Assembly: GCA_037954235.1 (NCBI GenBank)
Contig: JBBMOA010000020.1
Location: forward strand, 24,093,177-24,157,176
Length of the DNA stretch: 64,000 nt
Direction: 5' to 3'
Source of the DNA: Aulostomus chinensis
Lineage: Eukaryota > Chordata > Actinopteri > Syngnathiformes > Aulostomidae
The notes below the pieces were generated by a model. That model did no database searches and had not been told where the DNA came from. It saw only the letters and a program-made list of their open reading frames with translations. Both the position numbers and the translations under genes were made by a program. This document shows positions 54,929 through 58,393 of the stretch, piece by piece (position 1 is the first letter of the stretch; each line of letters starts with the position of its first letter).

Positions 54929-57625
54929 CCTTGGAGTGAGCGGGAGGTAAAAAACCTGATTGTAGACATCTTCCGGGCCCTCACCAAAGAGCTGATCATG
55001 TGACTCCAGTAACTACAGTTTCCTGCTCGATGGTCAGACATCAAACATGGGCGCCTCCTCGCCACAGTAACGCCGTGGAACCAAAAGTCTTCACACTAGC
55101 ACATCACCAAGTTCTAGGAGGTTCTGACCATATTTGACACGATCAAGTCGACCCACTAGGAGACATCAAAGTGTAGAAACATGGAATTCTGTTGGCCACC
55201 AGGAGGCGCGACGACTCATTTGACCCCAATATTTGATGGGTTCTTCCGCGTCTAAGGCTCGTCCCCTCCAACGAGTTTGGTGAAGATCAGCACGTGGTAT
55301 TTTTGTGTAATGCTGAGAGTCCTGGACCTCTGTGGTACCATCAGGACCCACAAGGGGGCAGTGGTTCACGCTTTGAGAATCAACAACTAAAACAGAACTC
55401 TACTCTTTTCTGAATAAAAGATGTCCAGCTGCAGTGTGAACAGAGCCCGAGGGGACTTGTCCTGCTGAAGCGGACTTGCGTTGTTGTTTCTCGGTGTAGC
55501 CTCAGGAGCCGTGTGAGCGCCGGCGTGTGTCCAGCGGGCTAATAGACTTCTCTGTACACCCTCTCCTGTAGAGACCGCTGCCACAGAAAGAGGCCCCAGT
55601 AAAGCATAACTGCTGTTTACAGATGCCTCCCAGAGTAAGAGATCATTTCTCCTTTATCCAATTATCCTTCTCTTCTGCACTGTCATCCTCCCTCCTCCGA
55701 TCCTCCAGCCACATCACAACTCTCCATTGTCACTGACTGAGGGGATGAACACGAGCAGTAGTGAAGGAGCAGCAGGAGGGATCCAGTCAGCAGCCACAAG
55801 GACACCGGACGTCACAACTCCAGTCTAAACTGATAGTTTCAGAGCCTCAAACCTGGAGACCACAAATGTGACAGGTTGAATTAAACTGTTTTTGGGAGCC
55901 TTGAGCTCATTGTTAATGAGAAACGTGAGCGTGAACGGAGGTCGTTAATGGAGCTGTTTACGAGGTCAGTATGAACTGCTGCAGCTGCCTCATCCCAGCA
56001 AGGAGCAGTGTTTGTTAATTCTGCATCAAAATACTACTTTAAACTAAATATTGTGGTGCTGCAGACACACCCTGCCTGCACATCATCTTCTACAGGCTTA
56101 CAAAGCATTTTTGTTGGGTACAGATCCCCAGAAAACTCACATCATTAGTATTTTAATGAGTTTTTCAATGAATGTGAGAGTGATCATGTATAATCTTGTC
56201 CACATATCAGTTAAAATAATTAAATTTAGATTTTTTTTTCAAAATCTTGCAGCTCCACCGTGTCCAGAGATATTTGCTCGTCACAGTTGTTAGAGGCTCT
56301 GGTTGCTTTGTGTTTTATATGGCAGCGTTAATATTCTTGCTCAACGGGAGCTGCCTCAGCTGCTTCGCTGAAATTGAAACTACTTTTATCACTTTTAAGA
56401 TTAAAGTAATACTTGGTTCAAAAACTGTATTTTGCCTTTAAAGTACTCACTGAAAGGAGCTTTACAAATATATTTTCTTATTCCTGCAATCATGTCTTTG
56501 TGACACCAGAATGCAGTAGGAGCCAGCCACGTACATTTAGCTTGAAGCTAATGGCGACTTACGGATAAGAACAACAGTTACGCTGTCCATGAACGTCCGT
56601 TTACGAACTCTTGGCGGCGTTGTCCAGTTGTTAATCCAGATGTAGGATCAGCAATCCACAAACACTTTGACTTGAGCTACAAACAAAGAATGTGACTGTG
56701 AAGAAGCACGAGCGATGCTTTCATTCTCTTTTATGCTCATAAACAAATCACAAGAAAGTAAGAGGATAGCATCTTAGTTAGCTAAATCTGACCTAGCTAA
56801 GTCTTAGTTAGCTAAGTCTTACCTAGCTAAGTCTTAGTTAGCTGAGTCTTACCTAGGTAAGTCTTAGTTAGCTGAGTCTTACCTAGCTAAGTCTTAGTTA
56901 GCTGAGTCTTACCTAGCTAAGTCTTAGTTCGCTCCAGGTCATAACTGACTGACACTCAACGCTGGTGATGGGTAGACAATCGTGCAGCCTGAAGACAAGT
57001 GTGCCTGAACTTGAGCCTTGAGGTACACCTCGTGAAAACCACCATCTTTAAACCTGAGGGACGTTCACCCGGTTTGGCCTTCAGCCCTCAGGTTTAGATC
57101 GTTCTGAACCCCAAGCTGCTCTGTCCCACTTGGCTAGATGAAGCTTGACAGTGTCTCTCTCATCTGCCAGTTCACCCCCTTTGGTTTTTGTCCTCATGTG
57201 CTCAGCGGTAACCTTCCATCTACCCATCAGCTAACCATCCCTCTCCTGATTTTTGCATGTTTTGAAGTTTGCATCACAGGCTGAGGCACAGATACCGAAT
57301 GTTTTCTCCAAGTATTGTTTTCTACAAGTTTTGGTGGTCCTGTGCTCTCCTGACGGTCGTCCCTCCTCCCCGCTGCCCTTCTGTCTTCCAAACTGTCCCA
57401 CAACCTGATTGTCCTGATGAGCGTTCCTCCTCTAATCCTTCTGAATGTTCATGTCTCCCCCCCACCCCCACCCCACCCCCACAGGAGCCAATGAATGAAC
57501 AGAACTTTGACACTTATGTGAGTACATTGACAGACATGTACACCCACCAGGACCAGTACCAGAGCCCGGAGAACAAGGCGCTGCTGGAGAACATCAAACA
57601 GGCCGTTCAGGGCATCCAGGTCTAG
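15375..57625 (+). CDS. myt1l: Myelin transcription factor 1-like protein (MYT1L orthologue), 21 coding exons
   Basis: MYT1L is a neuronal nuclear DNA-binding protein that represses non-neuronal programmes. Its CCHHC fingers recognise AAGTT-type sites. Coding parts: 15375-15429, 15706-15739, 19033-19095, 26037-26506, 27923-28544, 28962-29377, 33494-33628, 35587-35677, 39644-39754, 40841-41061, 43572-43861, 44822-45046, 48814-48938, 49411-49479, 50574-50636, 50722-50805, 51981-52202, 52368-52459, 52659-52762, 53271-53414, 57485-57625. They join in phase to 3777 nt, 1258 aa; mammalian MYT1L has about 1185. Layout: finger 1 at 31-55 (C31, C36, H41, H49, C55), acidic tract about 85-205, conserved MYT1 domain, fingers 2-3 at 565-589 and 609-633, fingers 4-6 at 977-1001, 1026-1050 and 1079-1103, coiled coil about 1132-1205. 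MYT1L is preferred over MYT1 or ST18 because the central domain, the finger linkers and a half-finger before finger 4 match it. An upstream exon 5 acceptor at 27850 would give 1282 aa. The a or b copy is undecided. Confidence 0.94.
15643..15702 (+). repeat. (TG)30 tract forming the acceptor region of exon 2
   Basis: Thirty uninterrupted TG units end three bases before exon 2, followed only by AAG. The tract occupies the place of the polypyrimidine tract. The nearest pyrimidine-rich run (CCTTCTCT) is upstream of it, about 65 bases from the acceptor AG. Confidence 0.97.
15706..15739 (+). CDS. myt1l: myt1l coding exon 2 (34-nt small exon)
   Basis: The exon encodes AAVEAVTQELF, matching the short linker before finger 1 in MYT1L. 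Phase 1 in and phase 2 out fit both neighbours exactly. The acceptor AG at 15704-15705 follows the (TG)30 tract. The donor is CAG|GTAGGT. A 34-nt exon with such an acceptor may be inefficiently recognised, and skipping would shift the frame. Confidence 0.88.
16745..17600. mobile_element. Foldback-like element with one amplified arm
   Basis: The left arm (about 16765-16862) is an imperfect inverted copy of the right end (about 17480-17600). Left TTGAGACCCAGGCTAGTTAG corresponds to the complement of right CTAACAAGCCTGGGTCTCAG, and similarity continues outwards past CTCTAGGGA. Inside the right arm a 67-bp unit is repeated about six times (17132-17545). A partial copy of the right end recurs at about 51138-51222. 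This suggests a non-autonomous inverted-repeat DNA element. No transposase is present and no clear target duplication is seen. Confidence 0.5.
17132..17545. repeat. 67-bp tandem repeat, six copies
   Basis: Repeats carry the words GCTAACACTTCCCACCCACT and CTAAGCTAACAAGCCTGGAC. Spacing between equivalent points is 70, 67, 67, 67 and 67 bp. A single inverted copy lies at about 16808-16862. Confidence 0.93.
18306..18319 (+). promoter_or_regulatory. CTCF-like core motif
   Basis: CCACTAGGTGGCGC fits the CTCF core. The preceding TTCCTGTGTC and the following TAGAAAACA are shared with the motif at 48380, so it lies in a dispersed repeat. Confidence 0.4.
19033..19095 (+). CDS. myt1l: myt1l coding exon 3 (first part of zinc finger 1)
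   Basis: The exon encodes [21 protein letters not shown], with both Cys and both His of finger 1. The acceptor is TTTCCTCCTCAG. The donor is CGCAG|GTAGGA. The intron falls inside the Ser codon after HR, in phase 2, a position repeated in fingers 3, 4 and 6. Confidence 0.96.
21124..21168. repeat. (TG)n microsatellite
   Basis: About 21 TG units in intron 3. Confidence 0.95.
21490..21595. repeat. Probable dispersed teleost repeat fragment
   Basis: The words AAGATATCTCAGGAAGGATG and CAAATTTGGCACAAGCGTCC resemble a widespread fish interspersed repeat of the type ATCTCAGGAA...AAATTTGGCACAAACGTCC. Assignment is from memory of that family. A short minus-strand open frame over it has no known domain. 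Confidence 0.35.
23104..23147. repeat. (CA)n microsatellite with CG interruptions
   Basis: A CACGCGTGTGCACG palindromic core is followed by about 14 CA units. Confidence 0.92.
23205..23265. repeat. (GT)n microsatellite
   Basis: Thirty uninterrupted GT units. With the CA run at 23104-23147 it forms an inverted pair separated by about 57 bp. Confidence 0.95.
23965..24125. promoter_or_regulatory. Candidate conserved non-coding enhancer
   Basis: A dense set of homeodomain and POU-like words lies in unique, low-CpG sequence: CTAATTGATT, GTATAATTGC, GAGCAATTAAAG, CTTAATGACTATTATG and GCGTAATTGAGG. This texture is typical of vertebrate conserved non-coding elements near neuronal regulators. Conservation itself cannot be tested here. 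Confidence 0.35.
24461..24541. repeat. 19-bp tandem repeat, four copies
   Basis: Four copies of GCTCAATCGTAGCCTGCTA with single-base variants. Confidence 0.92.
24808..25690. repeat. 53-bp minisatellite, about 17 copies
   Basis: The unit carries CCAGTCTGGTGTTTACTGG and GATGTAGAACTGAACCTCC. The early copies have GGTCTTTACTGG in place of GGTGTTTACTGG. A shorter variant (CCTCCAACCTCCACC) appears towards the right, so the array has an internal order of variants. Each unit includes CCAGTCTGG..., a CCAGT/ACTGG inverted word pair. Confidence 0.94.
26037..26506 (+). CDS. myt1l: myt1l coding exon 4 (end of finger 1 and acidic domain)
   Basis: The exon opens with SVYGCPLAKKRK, the last Cys of finger 1 and a basic nuclear-localisation-like block. 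It continues to a Glu/Asp-rich tract of roughly 120 residues ending QNRHQ. The acceptor is TTGCTTCAG. The chosen donor is AGG|GTGAGT at 26507, phase 1. The coding strand is almost pure purine (GAG/GAA/GAT codons), so length differences through slippage are likely. Acidic tracts here are a family feature of MYT1 and MYT1L. An in-frame weaker donor lies at 26135. Confidence 0.93.
26507..27922 (+). other. myt1l intron 4
   Basis: No other exon is recognised. The stretch 27300-27480 is C-rich and pyrimidine-rich. If the upstream acceptor at 27849-27850 is used the intron ends 72 bases earlier. Confidence 0.75.
27923..28544 (+). CDS. myt1l: myt1l coding exon 5 (N-terminal conserved domain)
   Basis: The exon includes KDDNNN, YENYDELVAKSLLNLGKIAE, TESEMNSNSSNS, VVRETVDSLKLLAQGHGV and [20 protein letters not shown], all landmarks of the MYT1L N-terminal half. 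I prefer the acceptor at 27921-27922 (GTTGTTTTCTTTGACAG). It has a strong pyrimidine tract, and the distance from HQ to DDNNN then matches mammalian MYT1L better. The alternative acceptor TTGTTTATAG at 27849-27850 keeps the same phase and adds 24 residues. The donor is AACAG|GTACAG at 28545. An acidic run GEDEDDDEEDGSE is also present. Confidence 0.88.
28962..29377 (+). CDS. myt1l: myt1l coding exon 6 (linker before finger 2)
   Basis: The exon carries YSDMVNLMKLEEELSP and FDMAKGNLTLLEKAIALE, both strongly conserved in MYT1L, then a variable basic stretch with HHHHRSHGEH and the end YYPK. The acceptor is TTTTACCTGTCAG. The donor is AAAG|GTAGGC, phase 1. An ATG at 28933 that would open this frame lies in the intron and is not a start. 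Confidence 0.94.
30216..30480. mobile_element. Retroposon 3' fragment with (GATAA)-type tail
   Basis: Degenerate AGATTAGATAAGATAAAATA repeats lead into TAACCCTTTACTCGTCCCAC and GGAAATTGGCACTGTTACAG. The order of a GATAA tail, CTTTATT-like words and CCCACAG...GGAAATT is familiar from the ends of non-LTR retroposons in fish. The family name cannot be fixed by eye. Confidence 0.4.
31535..31564. repeat. (CA)n microsatellite
   Basis: Fifteen AC units in intron 6. Confidence 0.93.
31791..32118 (+). mobile_element. tRNA-like SINE of the teleost GGCGGCACGGTGG type
   Basis: The element starts GGGCGGCACGGTGGTGCAGT, where TGGTGCAGTGG fits an RNA polymerase III A box. A decayed B-box region (GGTTGTGGGTGGAGCCCCGG) follows, then the typical body words ACTCCAGCTTCCTCCACAGT, AGTCCAAAGACATCAAG, CTCTAAATTGACCGTAGG and CTGGGATAGGCTCCA. 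It ends in an ATGG-rich tail. This is a very common dispersed element in fish. The B box is mutated, so the copy is probably inactive. Confidence 0.6.
32119..32853. repeat. Expanded (ATGG)/(GGGA) SINE-tail array
   Basis: About 735 bp are made only of GGAT, GGGA and GATG words, arranged in a higher-order unit of the type GGATGGATGATGGAGGGAGG that recurs with variants. The long open frames on both strands (Gly-Met-Asp or His-Pro-Ser repeats) are artefacts. Confidence 0.95.
33494..33628 (+). CDS. myt1l: myt1l coding exon 7 (zinc finger 2)
   Basis: The exon encodes all of finger 2 uninterrupted: [20 protein letters not shown] and SLSGCPHKDRVPPE. Residues 565-589 carry the CCHHC set. The acceptor is GTCTTTTCCAG. 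The donor is GAGA|GTAGGT, phase 1. Confidence 0.96.
34511..34540. repeat. (CA)n microsatellite
   Basis: Fifteen CA units in intron 7. Confidence 0.93.
35199..35282. repeat. (CA)n microsatellite, about 42 units
   Basis: This is the longest pure CA array in the window, with one TA interruption near 35251. Confidence 0.95.
35587..35677 (+). CDS. myt1l: myt1l coding exon 8 (first part of zinc finger 3)
   Basis: The exon encodes LAMYENVLK and then CPTPGCSGRGHVNSNRNSHR. The linker to finger 2 is short, as in the paired fingers of the family. The acceptor CTGTCTGTCAAAG is slightly unusual, with AAAG before the exon. The donor is CGCAG|GTGAGT in phase 2 after HR. Confidence 0.95.
36483..36733. repeat. 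123-bp direct duplication with (CA)n
   Basis: Two nearly identical copies of a unit run from ATGCATTTTTTTGTATTTCT to GGTACGCACAGTTTAACTGG plus a CA tract. ATGCATT starts at 36511 and 36634. The near identity points to a recent duplication, probably by slippage or unequal exchange between CA tracts. Confidence 0.93.
36730..36787. repeat. (CA)n microsatellite, left flank of TIR element
   Basis: About 27 CA units end directly at the CTTGTAC terminus of the element that follows. Confidence 0.93.
36788..37464. mobile_element. TIR-bearing element inside a CA repeat, with internal 35-bp array
   Basis: The ends are imperfect inverted repeats: left CTTGTACTT...GTGAGGACTT, right AAGTCCTCAC...AAGTACAAG. 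Both outer flanks are CA repeats. The interior contains tandem copies of a 35-bp unit with CTTGACCCTAAACCTAACC and TGAACCTGATTCTAA. A 239-bp foreign segment interrupts the first copy. The element resembles a widespread fish repeat I know as microsatellite-associated, but no transposase is present and the class is uncertain. Confidence 0.5.
36913..37151. mobile_element. 239-bp insertion flanked by TTCTA duplication
   Basis: TTCTA at 36908-36912 is repeated at 37152-37156. Removing one copy plus the insert restores the periodic GATTCTAACCTTGACCC of the host array. The insert begins GGCAAGGCAAGGCAGTTTTC and includes AACAGGGAAAAATGGGAGAA and CTCAGGGTGAGGAG, words seen in dispersed fish repeats. 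It looks like a retroposed or transposed fragment. Confidence 0.55.
37466..37523. repeat. (CA)n microsatellite, right flank of TIR element
   Basis: About 24 CA units followed by CGCACGCACA. Confidence 0.93.
37752..37784. repeat. (CA)n microsatellite
   Basis: Sixteen CA units in intron 8. Confidence 0.93.
39549..39591. repeat. (GT)n microsatellite near exon 9 acceptor
   Basis: About 18 GT units and two GCGT units end about 50 bases before exon 9. A normal pyrimidine tract (TTTTCCCTCCCTCCTCCTCCAG) lies between the repeat and the exon. Confidence 0.94.
39644..39754 (+). CDS. myt1l: myt1l coding exon 9 (end of finger 3 and linker)
   Basis: The exon completes finger 3 with SLSGCPIAAAEKMAK and continues to SDRVLR, as in MYT1L. 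The acceptor has a long CT tract. The donor is CTCAG|GTACCG, a weaker donor because +4 to +6 is CCG. Confidence 0.95.
39755..40840 (+). other. myt1l intron 9
   Basis: Unique-looking sequence. I see no exon, array or clear mobile element. Confidence 0.8.
40841..41061 (+). CDS. myt1l: myt1l coding exon 10 (MYT1 domain core)
   Basis: The exon encodes PMCFVKQLEIPQYGYKNNVP and TPRSNLAKELEKYSKTSYDY, the most conserved non-finger block of MYT1 and MYT1L. A Gly/Tyr-rich variable part and SPKGYD follow. The acceptor is TTTTCTTCAG. The donor is GATG|GTGAGA, phase 1. Confidence 0.97.
41062..43571 (+). other. myt1l intron 10
   Basis: No exon is recognised. The intron contains a long CA array at 41828-41906 and CT-rich sequence around 42.17-42.23 kb (CCTCCCTCC repeats). 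Confidence 0.85.
41828..41906. repeat. (CA)n microsatellite with CG interruptions
   Basis: About 39 dinucleotides with several CG interruptions in the left half. Confidence 0.94.
43572..43861 (+). CDS. myt1l: myt1l coding exon 11 (Ser/Gly-rich domain)
   Basis: The exon encodes AKRYCK, SSYAPSSSSSLSC, then a Gly tract (five Gly, Leu, eleven Gly), then [20 protein letters not shown] and AHMAATAILNLSTRCRELP. Mammalian MYT1L has only about three Gly at this place, so the tract is expanded. The coding strand 43667-43701 has five runs of three or more G. The acceptor is CACCCCTGCAG. The donor is CTCAG|GTAGCG, phase 0. Confidence 0.95.
43667..43701 (+). other. Potential G-quadruplex in exon 11 (coding strand and mRNA)
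   Basis: Runs GGG, GGG, GGGGG, GGGGG and GGGGG are separated by loops of 2, 4, 7 and 1 bases. This fits the usual G3+N1-7 pattern in both DNA and RNA. It encodes the polyglycine tract. Confidence 0.7.
43862..44821 (+). other. myt1l intron 11
   Basis: Unique sequence. I searched it for the LDLS-coding segment of other family members and did not find one. Confidence 0.8.
44822..45046 (+). CDS. myt1l: myt1l coding exon 12
   Basis: The exon encodes SPVGDLDDSGVVDVAGQ, then TVLTPLQPMSPQRQALLSSR and SEADCWDLPVDYTKIK. The right half matches MYT1L (LTPLEPMSPQ, DCWDLPVDYTK). The left half has diverged: where MYT1 and MYT1L have ENGTLDLSM there is SGVVDVAGQ. The acceptor is CCAACGCGTCAG, a weak pyrimidine tract. 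The donor is GAG|GTAACG. Both junctions are phase 0. Confidence 0.92.
45990..46290. repeat. (TA)/(TG)/(CA) palindrome-rich region
   Basis: Blocks such as GTGTGTGTATATATA and TATATATACACACAC alternate. A 68-bp-like unit containing TGTATATATATAAATATTTA and TATATATACACACACATTGA occurs twice in tandem near 46168-46278. TG-TA and TA-CA blocks facing each other allow hairpins or cruciforms. Confidence 0.9.
46740..47050. promoter_or_regulatory. Candidate conserved non-coding element
   Basis: A long unique stretch of balanced composition has motifs such as GCATTGACATACTGGATGAC, GTAAAACATGATAGATCATC, GGTTTAATCAGGAGAGTAAT and GCGTTTGTTAATGAAGC. It has no repeats or open frame of note. Its texture resembles vertebrate conserved elements. 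Confidence 0.3.
48380..48393 (+). promoter_or_regulatory. CTCF-like motif (weaker)
   Basis: CCTCAAGGTGGCGC differs from the core at the third base. It is flanked by TTCCTGTGT and TAGAGAACA, as at 18306. Confidence 0.3.
48490..48503 (+). promoter_or_regulatory. CTCF-like core motif
   Basis: CCACCAGGTGGCGC fits the CTCF core and follows TTCCTGTAT. It is part of the same dispersed repeat type as the motifs at 18306 and 48380. Confidence 0.45.
48540..48680. repeat. Dispersed repeat copy A
   Basis: ATGTGACTGCAGTTACTACA, GTTTCCTGCTCCGTGGTCAG and ATCAAACATGGCCGCCTC match, with a few differences, positions 54997-55058 in intron 20. The two copies are direct and lie 6.4 kb apart. Confidence 0.6.
48814..48938 (+). 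CDS. myt1l: myt1l coding exon 13
   Basis: The exon encodes SDELDPFQDLLDDQHYPAEV, TMPSPKHHKYPPCK and KKELIT, collinear with [20 protein letters not shown] of mammalian MYT1L. The acceptor is CCCTACACCAG. The donor is ATCAC|GTAAGA in phase 2. The exon stops exactly where a complete finger would have HR|S. Confidence 0.94.
48939..49410 (+). other. myt1l intron 13
   Basis: Unique sequence of 472 bp. I see no remnant of the missing first half of a finger in the reading strand. Confidence 0.75.
49411..49479 (+). CDS. myt1l: myt1l coding exon 14 (relict half finger)
   Basis: The exon encodes LSSCQLADKNIRGMMTTNAQ and EL. It corresponds to LSGCPLADKSIRSM of mammalian MYT1L, which itself equals the second half of the extra finger still complete in MYT1. 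Gly and Pro of the SGCP motif are replaced (SSCQ), so it cannot be a finger. Phase 2 at both ends. The acceptor is TTCTAAATGCAG. The donor is CAA|GTAAGT. Confidence 0.93.
49480..50573 (+). other. myt1l intron 14
   Basis: The intron contains a 66-bp tandem repeat. The rest is unique sequence without an exon. Confidence 0.85.
49694..49957. repeat. 66-bp tandem repeat, four near-identical copies
   Basis: The unit includes AGTTAGTGGCTAAGTTAGCA, TTAGCGGACTGTTGG and TTTGCTAGATTTCAGTTCAGC. Copies are almost identical, so the amplification is recent. Confidence 0.95.
50574..50636 (+). CDS. myt1l: myt1l coding exon 15 (first part of zinc finger 4)
   Basis: The exon encodes [20 protein letters not shown] plus R. 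The acceptor is GTGTTCCCCAG. The donor AGGAG|GTAGAC sits in phase 2 after HR. The following intron is only 85 bp, the shortest in the gene. Confidence 0.95.
50722..50805 (+). CDS. myt1l: myt1l coding exon 16 (end of finger 4)
   Basis: The exon encodes SLSGCPRAKKSGIKILHSKE and DKDDQEPI, closely matching MYT1L. The acceptor is CTGCCCGTCAG. The donor is TCAA|GTGAGG, phase 2. Confidence 0.95.
50806..51980 (+). other. myt1l intron 16
   Basis: No exon is recognised. At about 51138-51222 there is a partial copy of the foldback-like element of intron 2 (GCTAAGCTAACTAGCGCGGG, TCTCAGCTCCCTAGAGAGGC). A GC-rich unique block lies at 51490-51620. Confidence 0.8.
51138..51222. mobile_element. Partial copy of the intron 2 foldback-like element
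   Basis: TGTGCTAAGCTAACTAGC, GGGTCTCAGCTCCCTAGAGA and GGCGTCTTTATCTTCTTGTC align with the right end near 17528-17600. Only one end is present. Confidence 0.5.
51981..52202 (+). CDS. myt1l: myt1l coding exon 17 (finger 5 and first part of finger 6)
   Basis: The exon encodes finger 5 whole (CPVPGCDGQGHVTG, YASHRSASGCPLAAKRQK), the linker with NGSQFVWKS, and [20 protein letters not shown] of finger 6. The acceptor is TTTCCTCTCAG. The donor CGGAG|GTGGGT is in phase 2 after HR. Confidence 0.96.
52368..52459 (+). CDS. myt1l: myt1l coding exon 18 (end of finger 6)
   Basis: The exon encodes SLSGCPRATSAMKKARMSG and EMLTIKQRASK, as in MYT1L. The acceptor is TTATTCCAG. The donor AAAG|GTCAGA is weak (+3 C). 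Confidence 0.94.
52659..52762 (+). CDS. myt1l: myt1l coding exon 19 (coiled coil, first half)
   Basis: The exon encodes GIENDEEIKQLDEEIKDLNE and SNNQVESDMIKLRTQ, a heptad-patterned helix conserved in the family and likely to mediate dimerisation. The acceptor is GTTTGTTTTCCAG. The donor is CAA|GTAAGA, phase 0. Confidence 0.96.
52763..53270 (+). other. myt1l intron 19
   Basis: Unique sequence of 508 bp ending in CTCTCCCGGTAG, an acceptor of the TAG type. Nothing else is recognised. Confidence 0.8.
53271..53414 (+). CDS. myt1l: myt1l coding exon 20 (coiled coil, second half)
   Basis: The exon encodes ITTMETNLKSIEEENKVIEQ, QNDSLLHELANLSQSLINSL and ANIQLPHM, nearly identical to mammalian MYT1L. 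Both junctions are phase 0. The donor is ATG|GTAAGA. Confidence 0.97.
54882..54927. repeat. (GT)n microsatellite
   Basis: Twenty-three GT units in intron 20. Confidence 0.95.
54990..55361. repeat. Dispersed repeat copy B with two CTCF-like motifs
   Basis: ATCATGTGACTCCAGTAACT, ACAGTTTCCTGCTCGATGG and GACATCAAACATGGGCGCCT match copy A at 48540-48613. Further on lie TTCTGTTGGCCACCAGGAGG and CAACGAGTTTGGTGAAGATC, words of a common fish repeat. CCACCAGGAGGCGC at 55196-55209 and CCACAAGGGGGCAG at 55348-55361 both fit the CTCF core on the plus strand. Confidence 0.5.
56768..56940. repeat. 30-bp tandem repeat
   Basis: About five copies of CTAAGTCTTAGTTAGCTGAG plus TCTTACCTAG, with minor variants. 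Confidence 0.92.
57485..57625 (+). CDS. myt1l: myt1l coding exon 21 (C-terminus and stop)
   Basis: The exon encodes EPMNEQNFDTYVSTLTDMY, QYQSPENKALLENIKQAV and the terminal QGIQV before TAG. This tail is diagnostic of the MYT1 family, and the YQSPENKALLENIKQAV wording favours MYT1L over MYT1. The acceptor follows an unusual C/A tract, CCCCACCCCACCCCCACAG. Confidence 0.97.
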   Translation, partial: EPMNEQNFDTYVSTLTDMYTHQDQYQSPENKALLENIKQAVQGIQV

Positions 57626-58387
57626 CTCTCGCTGCGGCTGCAACGACTCATGCAAAACAACAAGAAGGTCAAACAAGCGGGGGATGGGTTGTTTTCTGCT
57701 GCTGTAGTCATAGTTCTGCTGTTAACGCTCTCAATTCCATGGGTCTCTCTTTTTTTATTTTTTTGATTGTTACTGCCTTGCTTTGAAAAAACATTTTAAA
57801 TGAACATTCACGTTTTTGTACATTTTCATATGACCTAATATAATGTGATGTATTGTTTATAGCTGCTAATGTATGCACATTCCTAGTGTATATGTATGTT
57901 TTTTTTAATTTATGGTAAGCTTGAATCATGTCTTATTTTAACGCAGTTTACATTCGTTGACAAAACTGGGCGTCACGGGTTTAACGGCGAGCAGAGAAGC
58001 GAGGGCGACGTGAAGCCCTCCAGCTGGAGGCTGTAAATTCACTTTTGTAATGTCTGAACGAGGACACTACTTGTAAATCTTTAGCTAAAATGACGAGATC
58101 TACCAAGAAGAAGATTTCAAACATCATGACACGGAAACGTACTGGTGCAAATCCCATCGTCGAGTTGTTTTAAACTTTTCTTTGTTCACAAAACGAACGA
58201 AGCGGGACGACCAATGGCTACTGAAAATGTAGGAGACAATCTGCCATTCTGAATTTAGTTTAATCATCGACCTTGACTAGCTAATAGGACAAAGTGTCAG
58301 CAATATTGGTATAATAATATTAAAGCGTTTGTTTAGATATGGGATGCAATCTATATTAAAAGGTTTGGGTATATGCAATTTCTTATG

Positions 58388-58393
58388 AATAAA
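58388..58393 (+). terminator. myt1l: Candidate proximal poly(A) signal
   Basis: AATAAA about 760 bases after the stop, in AT-rich sequence. It would give a short 3' UTR. Confidence 0.35.

Larger units (their letters stand above)
53415..57484 (+). other. myt1l intron 20 (last intron)
   Basis: No exon is recognised. Contents: a TG array at 54882-54927, dispersed repeat copy B with CTCF-like motifs (54990-55361), a 30-bp tandem repeat at 56768-56940, and a C-rich acceptor region at 57457-57484. Confidence 0.85.
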
